DNA of 27,075 nt, from the NCBI GenBank assembly GCA_052315315.1, contig JBLSDE010000023.1:1-27075 (forward strand). Direction: 5' to 3'. The position numbers and the translations under genes are program-made. Origin of the DNA: Cuniculiplasma sp052315315. Lineage in GTDB: Archaea > Thermoplasmatota > Thermoplasmata > Thermoplasmatales > Thermoplasmataceae. The notes below the pieces were generated by a model, which saw only the letters and a program-made list of their open reading frames with translations, did not search any database and was not told the DNA's origin. Positions 1-7,963 of the stretch are shown here, piece by piece. Every line of letters starts with the position of its first letter. Within the stretch, counting starts at the first letter, position 1.

Positions 1-153
1 CCATCTTCTCAGCTGGTGTTCCGCCTCAGGTATATCATTAGAAAAGAGGAATGATATTGAGGAAGCAGTTATTGTTTCTCCATTTCTCCTTTCGAGATAC
101 CTGTCTAACCTCGTCTGAGGATCCGTAATAAGGGAGTAATCAAATTGATTCAT
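1..153 (-). CDS. Partial hypothetical protein, N-terminal 51 residues, runs off left edge
   Basis: The minus-strand frame opens at an ATG at 153 and stays open to position 1, giving 51 residues that begin MNQFDYSLITDPQTRLDRYL. The start is well supported: a GGAGGTGG Shine-Dalgarno-like sequence sits seven bases upstream. The ATG also overlaps the stop of the preceding 50-residue gene by one base (TAATG), so the two are translationally coupled. The visible part is polar and charged, with no membrane segment or signal peptide. I do not recognise the family. The small-gene-then-coupled-gene layout resembles an antitoxin-toxin pair or a small regulator with its effector, but that is inference from layout only. 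Confidence 0.7.
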   Translation of the reverse strand, partial: MNQFDYSLITDPQTRLDRYLERRNGETITASSISFLFSNDIPEAEHQLRRW

Positions 154-305
154 TATTCTACCACCTCCAGGATATCTCCGAGGGTTGCTGGATCCCTCAG
201 ATGCTCTTTCCTATAGGCCGAAAATAGAGATTCGATTGTCTCATCAGTAAGGCCAAGTTCTCCTAACTTGTCCTTTAAGGTCTGAGGAAGTTCAAAAGCC
301 TGCAA
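153..305 (-). CDS. Small hypothetical protein, 50 aa, TTG start
   Basis: This short gene starts at TTG (305-303), five bases after a very good GAGGAGGTG Shine-Dalgarno sequence, and ends with TAA at 155-153, overlapping the next ATG by one base. The 50-residue product begins MQAFELPQTLKDKLGEL and ends GDILEVVE. It is acidic, predicted mostly helical by eye, and has no Cys, signal or membrane segment. An in-frame GTG nine bases upstream is an alternative start, but it would use part of the Shine-Dalgarno sequence. The family is not recognised. Coupling to the downstream gene suggests a common function, possibly a small antitoxin or regulator; nothing in the sequence proves this. Confidence 0.6.
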   Translation of the reverse strand: MQAFELPQTLKDKLGELGLTDETIESLFSAYRKEHLRDPATLGDILEVVE

Positions 306-942
306 TTTGAACACCTCCTCTTGAAAAAATATAGCAAAAGAGCAATTCAGGTCTTACAGAGCGTATTCGATCAGCCCCATACTCTATTGCGTTCTATTTT
401 TTGCTTCATTTCGATGTGTAATTTGGTTTCATCATAAATTCTCTTAAATATAACAACATAGTCTTAGTATCTTTGAGATTCGAGATTAAAGAATGAGGAA
501 AAGTCTGGTTAGGATAAATACTGAATCCAACATCCCATGAATCCTTCATATTTCGGAAAGTTTGGTCTCCGATGGATTTCAATACTACATTTTTATTGTT
601 TTTTTAATTGCATATTATGTAGCATCATATTGCCTTTCATCCGCCATTGAAAATTATGAGACTTAAGTACTCTCTTGAATTCTTTATTATTTTTATTATG
701 TATCCTTAACATTATTTCATTTCCGTTAAATAAGGCTATCATTTCGGCAACTGAATTATATTATTATGGAAGACCATAATGTTTAGTAGAAGGGCATGGG
801 AATGATAAATCATTTGGTTCATATTATAAACATATCTATGAGATTATGAAAATGTTCCTGCAGACGTATTCTTCATGACTATACAACACCTGGGTCCCTA
901 TGTCAAATTCTTTTAAAATAAATTATGGGACGATCAGTTATT
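306..942. other. Long AT-rich stretch without a convincing gene
   Basis: About 640 bases separate the left-edge gene pair from the acetyltransferase gene. Both strands are broken by frequent stops. The only stretch that reads a little like protein is the 49-codon minus ORF at 593-742, listed separately. No tRNA, repeat array or clear terminal inverted repeat was found. T-rich runs near 590-606 could act as an archaeal terminator. The region may be decayed coding sequence or a regulatory spacer. Confidence 0.4.
593..742 (-). pseudogene. Doubtful 49-codon ORF, possible gene relic
   Basis: A minus-strand frame from ATG at 742 to TAA at 593 encodes 49 residues starting MIALFNGNEIMLRIHNKNNK, followed by a segment with FQW and several Met and Lys. 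The frame is open for about eight more codons upstream of the ATG before a stop. No Shine-Dalgarno sequence is evident and both flanks are stop-rich. The alternation of hydrophobic and basic residues looks more protein-like than the rest of this gap, so it may be a decayed fragment of a longer gene. It could equally be chance in AT-rich DNA. Confidence 0.2.
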
Positions 943-1776
943 CTATGATATTTTATAGGAATAACTGTTTAGTTCGCACATTTTTTCGAAGCCTGATCTT
1001 TCACAAATTGGAGCAGAAGTGTTTTTCATAGCATGAATTATGAGATATTCAATATGGAGTTTCTCAGCATCTTTTACTCTTGCCCACACCATGTTCTTAT
1101 AAATACCTCTCCCCCTGTATTTTGGCATGACTGCAGCTCCATCTAAAATACCGAAATGATCCTCTATATCAAGTTCCAAAATGGAAAATCCAACCAACTC
1201 TCCACTTGTTTTTTCTCTTGCAACATATGCCTTTATCTGATCTCCATACCTCTCTGTTGAATTCAGTGCCCTCGCCATCATTAGCACTGCCATTGCAGCA
1301 TTATTGTCCATACCCATTCCAAAAGAATTCACCATCAAATCAATGTGTTCATTAAGAAAGTCTAGAGAAACACTTTCAACATCAAAGGCTGGATTTATTT
1401 TCAAATCGACGTCTTTCGTTCTCATTGCCATACCAAAGGCAGATCCTTCTTCATCGTAATTAAATCCATATCTTATGAGCCTTTCACGAAGGTCTTTAGG
1501 TCTGCTTGTGGGACCTATAATCCAGCTGAATGATTTGTTTTCTTTCTTGTAAAAATCTATTACCTTTTCAATTGTGTAATCGGCTTCTGTCTCCTTCAGA
1601 TCAGCAATCCCAACATGATTTACTTTTTCTGAATTAATTGGCGATACGTATCCTTTGATACCTTCTATTTTGACCCTCTTCATTCCCAGATTTTGGAAAA
1701 ATTCATCGTTTAATCCTTTCATATCCAATATTGCCATTGTTTTATCAATTATGCTTTGAAGATTATACTTCTCCAT
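943..1776 (-). CDS. GNAT-family N-acetyltransferase
   Basis: The product is 277 aa and probably cytosolic. The C-terminal half (about residues 130-277) is a GNAT fold. It shows a beta strand with GILDGAAVMP followed by the acetyl-CoA pyrophosphate loop YRGRGI (residues 220-225, the R-x-x-G-x-G/A motif A), then a helix, and near the end a CERSGFEK stretch typical of the last GNAT helix-strand unit. Residues 1-125 form an N-terminal domain with an SFSWIIGPTSRP strand, often seen in two-lobed GNAT proteins where this half is degenerate. The acceptor substrate cannot be told. It is monocistronic; the ATG is supported by a TATA-like element 22-30 bases upstream, suggesting a leaderless mRNA. Neighbours give no functional clue. 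Confidence 0.85.
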   Translation of the reverse strand: MEKYNLQSIIDKTMAILDMKGLNDEFFQNLGMKRVKIEGIKGYVSPINSEKVNHVGIADLKETEADYTIEKVIDFYKKENKSFSWIIGPTSRPKDLRERLIRYGFNYDEEGSAFGMAMRTKDVDLKINPAFDVESVSLDFLNEHIDLMVNSFGMGMDNNAAMAVLMMARALNSTERYGDQIKAYVAREKTSGELVGFSILELDIEDHFGILDGAAVMPKYRGRGIYKNMVWARVKDAEKLHIEYLIIHAMKNTSAPICERSGFEKMCELNSYSYKIS

Positions 1777-1797
1777 GCAAATTATAACTATTATAAC

Positions 1798-1806
1798 ATT
1801 ATAAAC
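1798..1806 (-). promoter_or_regulatory. TATA-like promoter element for the acetyltransferase gene
   Basis: Read on the minus strand the element is TTTATAATG, lying 22-30 bases before the ATG at 1776. That is the spacing expected for a leaderless archaeal transcript. The surroundings are very AT-rich, so other positions are possible. Confidence 0.4.
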
Positions 1807-2157
1807 ATTTTGATAATATAAATAATATTATTAAATATATTCATTTTTAAGACCTATTTTCAATCCCGGCATAAAAATATTGCTAAATCAGCTATGATGT
1901 TTTATGTACTACTTTGATCCTTTATAATGATCATGTTTTTCCAATAGCCTTAGATATTTTTTTAAAGCTTGGAAACTTTGTGGTTGAATTTAAATTCAGT
2001 AAATACTTTTTTGAAATAAATCTGAACAGGAATTTTGTAGAAAATTTTCATCATGACCTGAACAAATACATTCTGTAGGTCTTAATAATTGTTATATAGG
2101 TTTCATTCAGATTTACGTGGTCAGGATCAATTTTTTAATGGAATTATAATTTAGGTA
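1807..2157. other. Intergenic region upstream of ileS and the acetyltransferase gene
   Basis: This is the space between two divergent genes. It must hold both promoters. On the plus strand there are TATA-like stretches near 2089-2099 (GTTATATAGG) and 2141-2150 (AATTATAATT), and neither clearly fixes the ileS start. A perfect 14-base palindrome lies at 1985-1998, but it is all A/T except at its ends. I see no RNA gene and no protein-like ORF here. Confidence 0.4.
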
Positions 2158-5100
2158 ATGTTGCGTATGGCTTTCGAATTAATTCCACAGGGTAAAAAAG
2201 TCAAGGACTTTGCAGAAGAAATAAGTAAGTACTGGGACGATTTAGGTGTTTTTCAAAAAATAGAAAAAATGCGAGAAAACGGATCTCCTTTCATCTTCCT
2301 TGAAGGCCCTCCCACGGCTAACGGAAGACCACATGTTGGTCACGCACTCACGAGAACAATAAAGGACACTGCCCTAAGATATAAAACCATGATGGGCTAT
2401 AACATAAAACGCAGGGATGCAGGGTGGGATTGCCACGGACTACCAGTTGAACTAGAAGCAGAAAAACATTTTGGATTTAAAAATAAATCGGAAATAGAGG
2501 ATTTTGGTGTTGATAGATTCAATGAATACTGCAAAGAAAGCGTGTTCAGGTATATAGACGAATGGCACACAATGGATAAACGTCTTGGTTTTTGGATAAA
2601 CCAGGATAATGCATACATCACATTGAGAGATGACTACATTCAGAGCGAATGGTGGGCGATGAAGAAGATGTTCAGTAATGGAGATTTATACAAGGATTTC
2701 AGAATATCTCCATATTGCCCCCGGTGTGAAACCACTTTAAGTTCCCACGAACTTGCTCAGGGCTATAAGGATGTCAAAGATACGTCTGTATACGCTAAAT
2801 TTAAGATAAATGATGATGGAAGGTATGCAATAGCCTGGACCACAACTCCATGGACATTGCCTTCGAATATGCTTCTTGCAGTAAATGAGAATGAAAAATA
2901 CGCGGATGTGAAGTACGGAAACGAAGTATACATAATTGCTTCTGCCCTAGTTTCAAAGGTATTGAAAGAGAATTACCAGATTTTAAGGACTTACAGTGGA
3001 AAGGAATTGATAGGCCTGAAATATGAGAGGCCCATAAGCTTCATCGAACTACCCGATAATGCCTGCAGAATTGTTCATGGAGATCATGTCAATCTCACTG
3101 AGGGTACGGGAATAGTTCATACTGCACCAGCCTTTGGTAGTGATGACTTTGAGCTTGGAAAAAGAGAAGGGTTAATACTTGTGAACCCAGTCGATCTGCA
3201 GGGAAAATTCAACGATAAAAGGCTTCCATGGTATGGAAAATTCGTAAAAGATGCAGATATAGATATAATAAAGTACCTTAAGTCTAAGGATTTGGTCATC
3301 AGAACCGAGAAATATGAGCATTCCTATCCATTCTGTTACAGGTGCGAGACACCCTTACTTTATTATCCAATAGATGCTTGGTTTGTCAGGGTTTCAGCTT
3401 ATAGAAAGGAATTGGTTGAAAACAATATGAATGTGAATTGGATTCCATCACATCTGAAGGAAGGCAGATTCGGTAATTTTATAGAGGATGCTAAAGACTG
3501 GAACCTTTCGAGAAACAGATACTGGGGTACACCTCTTCCAGTCTGGACATGTTCATGCGGACATATGGAAGCTATAGGGTCAATACAGGAGCTGATGGAG
3601 AGATCCGGAATGCCAAGGCCAAAGGAACTCCACAGGCCCTATGTGGATGAAATAACAATGAAATGTCCTGACTGTGGAGGTAAAATGGTGAGAGAACCCT
3701 TTGTGATAGACACATGGTTCGATTCTGGAAGTTCAACCTATGCTGCAACGGAATACCCATTTAAGGGAGATGTACCTCAACTACCCGTATCATTCATAAC
3801 GGAGGCCATAGATCAGACCAGAGGCTGGTTCTATGTTCTTCATGTCTTATCAACAATTCTCTTCAAGACAAATGCTTATTCTAATGTGTTTTGCGCAGAA
3901 TTTATACTGGACTCAGAGGGCAAAAAGATGAGTAAGAGCAGGGGGAACGGTGTTCTGGCTATGAAGATGATGGACGATTTCGGGCCAGACGCCTCAAGGT
4001 TGTTCTTTTTTACTTCTGCACCCTGGAAACCTAAACCCCTCATCGAAAAGGTTGTAAGAGAGAATGAAACAAAGATTCTTGGTACACTGGTAAATATATA
4101 CAGCTTCTTTGCTTCCAACGCCAATCTGGACAACTATACCTTTGATGGACTAAAGGAGAGTTCCAACATACTGGACAAGTGGCTCATTTCAAGAGTGAAT
4201 ACCACTGTAAAAGAGTGCAGAAAATCAATGGACATCTTTGAGTTCCATGACGCGCAGAGGCTAATCTCTGATCTTATAGATGATATCTCTAACTTTTACC
4301 TGAGATTATCAAGAAGAAGGTTCTGGGAATTATCAAAGGACAAAACCGAGGCTTATTCAACCTTATTTTATTCCCTTGATGTTGTGTGCAGACTTCTGGC
4401 TCCTATTGTGCCCTTTACCTCTGAATACATATATAGAAAACTGCATCCTGACGTGTTGAGTGTCCACGGGACAATGTATCCGGAACCGGAAGAGAATCTT
4501 ATAGACACTAAGATAGAATCTAAAATTGGTGTCTCAAGATTGGCTCTTGAACTGACAAGAAGAGCAAGACAGACTGCAGGCATTAAGGGTAGGCAACCTG
4601 TAAGAGAGCTGTTGGTATTGTCAGCAAATCTCACAGAATCCGATCTGGAACCTGTCAGGGAGGAGATGAATGCAAGATCCATCAAAATAATAAGTCAGTC
4701 AGAAAAACCTGAAAGGGCATTTATAAAAATTATAAATTCAAAGGCAGCACCTATTCTTAAATCAAGATTTTCTGAATTTGAAAGATTCATAAAAGAGCTT
4801 AATGAATCAGGGGAAGTCGAAAAGATGAAAACGGCCGGCATATCTTTTGAAGGGATAGAAATACCAAAAGATGCCCTGGAGTTTCAGACTGGAGCAGCTG
4901 AAGGTTTTGTAAAGGAGAGTGAAGGTGATCTGACAATCTATCTGAACACTTCGATTGATCAGGAACTGGAAATGGAGGGCCTGAGCAGGGAAATCATAAG
5001 AAGGATTCAGGTAATGAGAAAGGAGAAAAATCTTGAGTATGATGAAAAAATTGATTTGGCCATACACGCTGAGGAGAAAATCATAAGGGCAGTGGAAAAA

Positions 5101-5220
5101 TTCAGAGACAAAATAATGTCAGAAACTCTTGCCGAGACAATCAACACATCTATGGACGATAAATCTGAGGGAAGATTGTGGGAGATCGAGGATCAGAAGG
5201 TTTACATAGAAATAATGTAG
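2158..5220 (+). CDS. ileS: Isoleucyl-tRNA synthetase
   Basis: This class I synthetase (1020 aa) charges tRNA-Ile with isoleucine in the cytosol and edits mischarged valine. Residues 59-62 (HVGH) are the HIGH motif, preceded by EGPPTANG. GWDCHGLPVE follows. The CP1 editing domain carries AWTTTPWTLPSN, and KMSKS is at 590-594. Zinc-binding Cys pairs are visible at C187/C190, C393/C396, C465/C467 and C503/C506. The length and the long anticodon-binding tail fit the archaeal/eukaryotic type IleRS, the type generally insensitive to mupirocin. The start could be M1 or M4 (ATG at 2167); the conserved FELIPQGKKVKDF begins right after M4. It converges with thiL three bases downstream. Confidence 0.97.
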   Translation: MLRMAFELIPQGKKVKDFAEEISKYWDDLGVFQKIEKMRENGSPFIFLEGPPTANGRPHVGHALTRTIKDTALRYKTMMGYNIKRRDAGWDCHGLPVELEAEKHFGFKNKSEIEDFGVDRFNEYCKESVFRYIDEWHTMDKRLGFWINQDNAYITLRDDYIQSEWWAMKKMFSNGDLYKDFRISPYCPRCETTLSSHELAQGYKDVKDTSVYAKFKINDDGRYAIAWTTTPWTLPSNMLLAVNENEKYADVKYGNEVYIIASALVSKVLKENYQILRTYSGKELIGLKYERPISFIELPDNACRIVHGDHVNLTEGTGIVHTAPAFGSDDFELGKREGLILVNPVDLQGKFNDKRLPWYGKFVKDADIDIIKYLKSKDLVIRTEKYEHSYPFCYRCETPLLYYPIDAWFVRVSAYRKELVENNMNVNWIPSHLKEGRFGNFIEDAKDWNLSRNRYWGTPLPVWTCSCGHMEAIGSIQELMERSGMPRPKELHRPYVDEITMKCPDCGGKMVREPFVIDTWFDSGSSTYAATEYPFKGDVPQLPVSFITEAIDQTRGWFYVLHVLSTILFKTNAYSNVFCAEFILDSEGKKMSKSRGNGVLAMKMMDDFGPDASRLFFFTSAPWKPKPLIEKVVRENETKILGTLVNIYSFFASNANLDNYTFDGLKESSNILDKWLISRVNTTVKECRKSMDIFEFHDAQRLISDLIDDISNFYLRLSRRRFWELSKDKTEAYSTLFYSLDVVCRLLAPIVPFTSEYIYRKLHPDVLSVHGTMYPEPEENLIDTKIESKIGVSRLALELTRRARQTAGIKGRQPVRELLVLSANLTESDLEPVREEMNARSIKIISQSEKPERAFIKIINSKAAPILKSRFSEFERFIKELNESGEVEKMKTAGISFEGIEIPKDALEFQTGAAEGFVKESEGDLTIYLNTSIDQELEMEGLSREIIRRIQVMRKEKNLEYDEKIDLAIHAEEKIIRAVEKFRDKIMSETLAETINTSMDDKSEGRLWEIEDQKVYIEIM

Positions 5221-5223
5221 TTT

Positions 5224-6168
5224 CTATTTGAAATATTCCCAGCCTTTTCCTTCAATTTTTGCCCATCTTTCTCCGTCAAATATTAAATTATCTCCCTCCC
5301 AGACATCTCCAATATAGCTCACTTTTATTCCCTTCTCTTCCATGGTCTTTGAAAATTTCCCATAATCTTCATTCTGAATGGTAAAAAGGAGTTCGTAGTC
5401 GCCACCTATATTGCATCCTATCTCGGTCATGGAAAGGCCGTATCTTTCAGATGTCTTTTCCACGGATTCGTGAAAAGGAAGTTCACTTTCCACTATTCGG
5501 AAACCATATCCATAGTCCCGTTTCATCTGACTCAGGCATCCAAAAAGTCCATCTGACATGTCCATCATAAATTTACCTCCGGATCTCGCGATTTCCTGTC
5601 CCTCCAAAATTCGTGGATTTATATCCACTATCTCATTCCCATTTTGTTCAACATCGACTCCGTTTATATAATTCACGTAAGCAGATCCAACTCTTCCCAG
5701 TTCATTTGTCATGCATAATATCTGGTTTTTTCCTATCCTGTTTCGGAATGTTATCTCTCCTTCTTTTGCGGTTCCAATGCAAAAACCTGCAAAGCTTGTG
5801 GATTTGCCAGGTTTCGTATCGCCACCTATATATTCAGTGTTATAGGCAGATAGTATCTTTCCAAGGCCACTTGAAAATTGTTCAAGGTAATCCTCGTCCA
5901 TATCATCCCCTATAAGGAAGGCAGCCATAAATGACAAAGGGGTGCCACCCATAGCGGCAATATCAGAAAGATTTATAGATCCAAAAAATTTGCCAGCTTC
6001 AAAAGGATCAACACCAGCTGGAATATGATTCTGGGGGGTGATCGAATCGGTTGTGGAAAGAATGTAACTGTCTCCAATCCTTGTGTAGGAGCAATCGTCC
6101 GGGGACTCTTTTACTCCGCCCTTATTCATTATTCCTCTTATTATGTCTCTTTCTCCCTTTACAACCAT
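5224..6168 (-). CDS. thiL: Thiamine-monophosphate kinase ThiL
   Basis: ThiL phosphorylates thiamine monophosphate with ATP to give the cofactor thiamine diphosphate. The 314 aa product has the family's metal and substrate motifs in order: PDDC (D24, D25), TTDSI (D41), NLSDIAAMGG (D69), GGDT (115-118), MDMSDGL, and GGDYELLF in the C-terminal half. Length is normal. The ATG directly abuts the TGA of the upstream radical SAM gene (TGAATG), so it is the second gene of a two-gene operon and probably depends on translational coupling. Its stop lies three bases from the end of the convergent ileS gene, leaving almost no room for separate terminators. Confidence 0.95.
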   Translation of the reverse strand: MVVKGERDIIRGIMNKGGVKESPDDCSYTRIGDSYILSTTDSITPQNHIPAGVDPFEAGKFFGSINLSDIAAMGGTPLSFMAAFLIGDDMDEDYLEQFSSGLGKILSAYNTEYIGGDTKPGKSTSFAGFCIGTAKEGEITFRNRIGKNQILCMTNELGRVGSAYVNYINGVDVEQNGNEIVDINPRILEGQEIARSGGKFMMDMSDGLFGCLSQMKRDYGYGFRIVESELPFHESVEKTSERYGLSMTEIGCNIGGDYELLFTIQNEDYGKFSKTMEEKGIKVSYIGDVWEGDNLIFDGERWAKIEGKGWEYFK

Positions 6169-7227
6169 TCAAACGCTCACCGATCCACTTGAGATCTTTC
6201 TTATAAAGGAGTCTATATCATAGGAGATTGGTATGGAAGATTCCACATCCATATACGCTTTGTATTCTGTAAGATCTGAGTTTTCGTAATATTCTCCAAG
6301 TTTTTCAAAATTTTGCGTCAGGGAGGCTTCAAAAATTAATTTCAGAAGTTCCGGATCTTTCTTATTGTTATGTGCACCTCTCTCCATATTTGCCCCTGTA
6401 GGATAACTCAAAACCTCCGCCTCTGCATCCTCTGTTTCGAGAAGAACTCTGGCAACACTCCATAGCCACGGAGGTCTGTATAAACCCTTCTTCCACATTT
6501 TTTCAACCAGGGTATTTTTTTGTATATTCATTGGATTTACAGAAATATCATCTGAAACAGCAGCACAATCATAAACTGATTTTTTAGCATCCCTTATTGC
6601 TGCTTCCTCATTTAGAAATAGGGGCTTTAAAAGAAGATATGATCTCAACTCTAGATCATATTTATTCACAATGGACGCAGCATCCAGAAATTTTTTGAAT
6701 GTTGTTCCCTTGTTTATGCTCTCTCTTATTATCTTGTCGTTTGTGCTTTCAACTCCAATGGCAATCCTTGTATCTATGCCTGAATCCCTCAATTTGGACA
6801 TCGTTGAATTGGTCACAAATTCTGTTCTCGATTCAATCAGAAGTTTGTCAATCTTTTTTGAAACATTTTCAACAAAGTAATTAAAAACTTTTTCAGGTAT
6901 TTCTCTTGAATCAAGGAAACTTCCCGAGGTGAATACCTTTAACACCTTTTGGTCTGTTAAAAATTCCATTAATTTGTCTATCTGTGTCATTAGATCCTCA
7001 GGAGTCACATTGCTATTTACGTCGTTAAAATAACCGCACATTGAACATGATGTAAAATCGTACCATGCACAACCCCTTGTCCTGAATATAACAACAGCAG
7101 TATTTTCAGGTTTTCCCCTGAGTCTGTCCATTTCATTCCACATGGATACAGGAGAACGCTGATCTGTATCTCTGACCCTTGATGGCATGAGATTCTTAAT
7201 CTGAATAGCAAGATCTCTGTTGATCAT
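6169..7227 (-). CDS. Radical SAM archaeosine biosynthesis protein RaSEA
   Basis: The 352 aa product carries the radical SAM cluster motif near its N-terminus in the unusual spacing C53-x7-C61-x2-C64 (RGCAWYDFTSCSMCGY). This is a hallmark of the archaeal family (TIGR01210, RaSEA) that works with ArcS to convert the lysine-adduct of preQ0 at tRNA position 15 into archaeosine. IESRTEF and IAIGVEST later in the barrel are further Elp3-like radical SAM strands, and the C-terminal half is the family-specific part. No arcS or tgtA gene is in the window. It is the first gene of an operon with thiL. The ATG at 7227 is 24-33 bases from an AATATTAAGA TATA-like element. Confidence 0.88.
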   Translation of the reverse strand: MINRDLAIQIKNLMPSRVRDTDQRSPVSMWNEMDRLRGKPENTAVVIFRTRGCAWYDFTSCSMCGYFNDVNSNVTPEDLMTQIDKLMEFLTDQKVLKVFTSGSFLDSREIPEKVFNYFVENVSKKIDKLLIESRTEFVTNSTMSKLRDSGIDTRIAIGVESTNDKIIRESINKGTTFKKFLDAASIVNKYDLELRSYLLLKPLFLNEEAAIRDAKKSVYDCAAVSDDISVNPMNIQKNTLVEKMWKKGLYRPPWLWSVARVLLETEDAEAEVLSYPTGANMERGAHNNKKDPELLKLIFEASLTQNFEKLGEYYENSDLTEYKAYMDVESSIPISYDIDSFIRKISSGSVSV

Positions 7228-7307
7228 ATATAACCAAATGTTTACTCATTTCTTAATATTTGTTAAAGCATTTCCAAAATTTAAGAAAATTGGTTTTGCT
7301 TTAAAGT

Positions 7308-7640
7308 TCATATTTCAACTTCTATAAATCCTTGATTTTCTCTCACATTAAATTTCTTCAAACCGAGTTTTTCCATTGGACTATTTGGTGCTACAGAGGG
7401 TGGTTGAATCATATTTCCTGTCCCAAGATCGAAAATTGCATGATGGCAAGGGCACTTAACCTGATCTTTTTCTTCATCATAATCTCCCAGTATGCATTTT
7501 GCGTGGCTGCAAACTGCATTCATTGCCTGCAGGCCATTTTTGTTCTTTGTAAAGAATATAATATTATCTCCAACCTTTGCGCTTAGATGTCCGCCTGCGT
7601 TTTCAATAGCCTTAATTCCAACGACTTTTTGCCATGTCAT
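7308..7640 (-). CDS. Small Rieske [2Fe-2S] protein
   Basis: The 110 aa product is a single Rieske domain without signal peptide or membrane segment, so it should be a cytosolic electron carrier. The cluster ligands are C44-x-H46 and C63-x2-H66 (CSH and CPCH). Two further cysteines, C49 and C65, occupy the places of the disulfide pair known from bc1-type Rieske proteins, which is unusual for a soluble ferredoxin. GTG after IFDL is the normal Rieske turn. A partner oxygenase or reductase is not encoded nearby, so its electron acceptor is unknown. It appears monocistronic; a GTTAAATAG TATA-like sequence sits about 22-32 bases before the ATG. Confidence 0.88.
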   Translation of the reverse strand: MTWQKVVGIKAIENAGGHLSAKVGDNIIFFTKNKNGLQAMNAVCSHAKCILGDYDEEKDQVKCPCHHAIFDLGTGNMIQPPSVAPNSPMEKLGLKKFNVRENQGFIEVEI

Positions 7641-7846
7641 AATTAAGAATTATTCATCCCTATTTAACAATGATGTATATATATCCATTACCGGGATTTT
7701 GGCTAATTAGAGAAAAACCAATTCATTATTATTTTTGATGTTTATTGGTTATTGTCCCACTAAAGCCTCATTCTTTCCAAGGATCCAGTTCACTTATCTA
7801 TACATTGTGGATAAGATGTTATACATACGAGAATACAGGAAAAAAG

Positions 7847-7856
7847 GTTTTTATAC
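7847..7856 (+). promoter_or_regulatory. TATA-like element for the mini-ORF/helicase/Toprim unit
   Basis: The sequence GTTTTTATACT precedes the ATG of the 23-residue ORF by roughly 32-40 bases. That would give a leader of about ten bases, enough to include the GAGGTG Shine-Dalgarno sequence at 7877-7882. The spacing favours transcription that starts just before the mini-ORF and continues through the helicase gene. Confidence 0.45.
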
Positions 7857-7887
7857 TACTATATTTTTTCCTTTTTGAGGTGAAGCC

Positions 7888-7959
7888 ATGGTATCCCAAG
7901 TCAGGAAAAGGGATTATGATGATGACGACGATGACATGGATGATGACGACGATAATTAA
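7888..7959 (+). CDS. 23-residue aspartate-rich mini-ORF upstream of the Lhr helicase
   Basis: An ATG at 7888, five bases after a good GAGGTG Shine-Dalgarno sequence, opens a 23-codon frame ending in TAA at 7957-7959. The product is basic at its start (MVSQVRKRDY), then two Asp runs of six and five residues separated by one Met; twelve of 23 residues are Asp. The DNA under the Asp runs is a perfect 15-base direct repeat (7918-7932 and 7939-7953). The helicase start follows after only four bases, so translation of the two is probably linked. It may be a genuine acidic micro-protein or a leader peptide. I know of no described family for it. Confidence 0.5.
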   Translation: MVSQVRKRDYDDDDDDMDDDDDN

Positions 7960-7963
7960 ATAA

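Noticed and set aside
1985..1998. 14-base perfect palindrome TGAATTTAAATTCA upstream of ileS
   Set aside because: Almost pure A/T, single copy, and far from the start; expected by chance in such spacers.
2397..2621. Antisense ORFs inside ileS (also 3117-5067, minus)
   Set aside because: They lie wholly inside a full-length, motif-complete synthetase gene, and show no ribosome-binding site or recognisable family.
7716..7750. Inverted repeat AACCAAT/ATTGGTT upstream of the mini-ORF
   Set aside because: A long 21-base loop and AT-rich arms make a hairpin or operator doubtful; no second copy was noticed.
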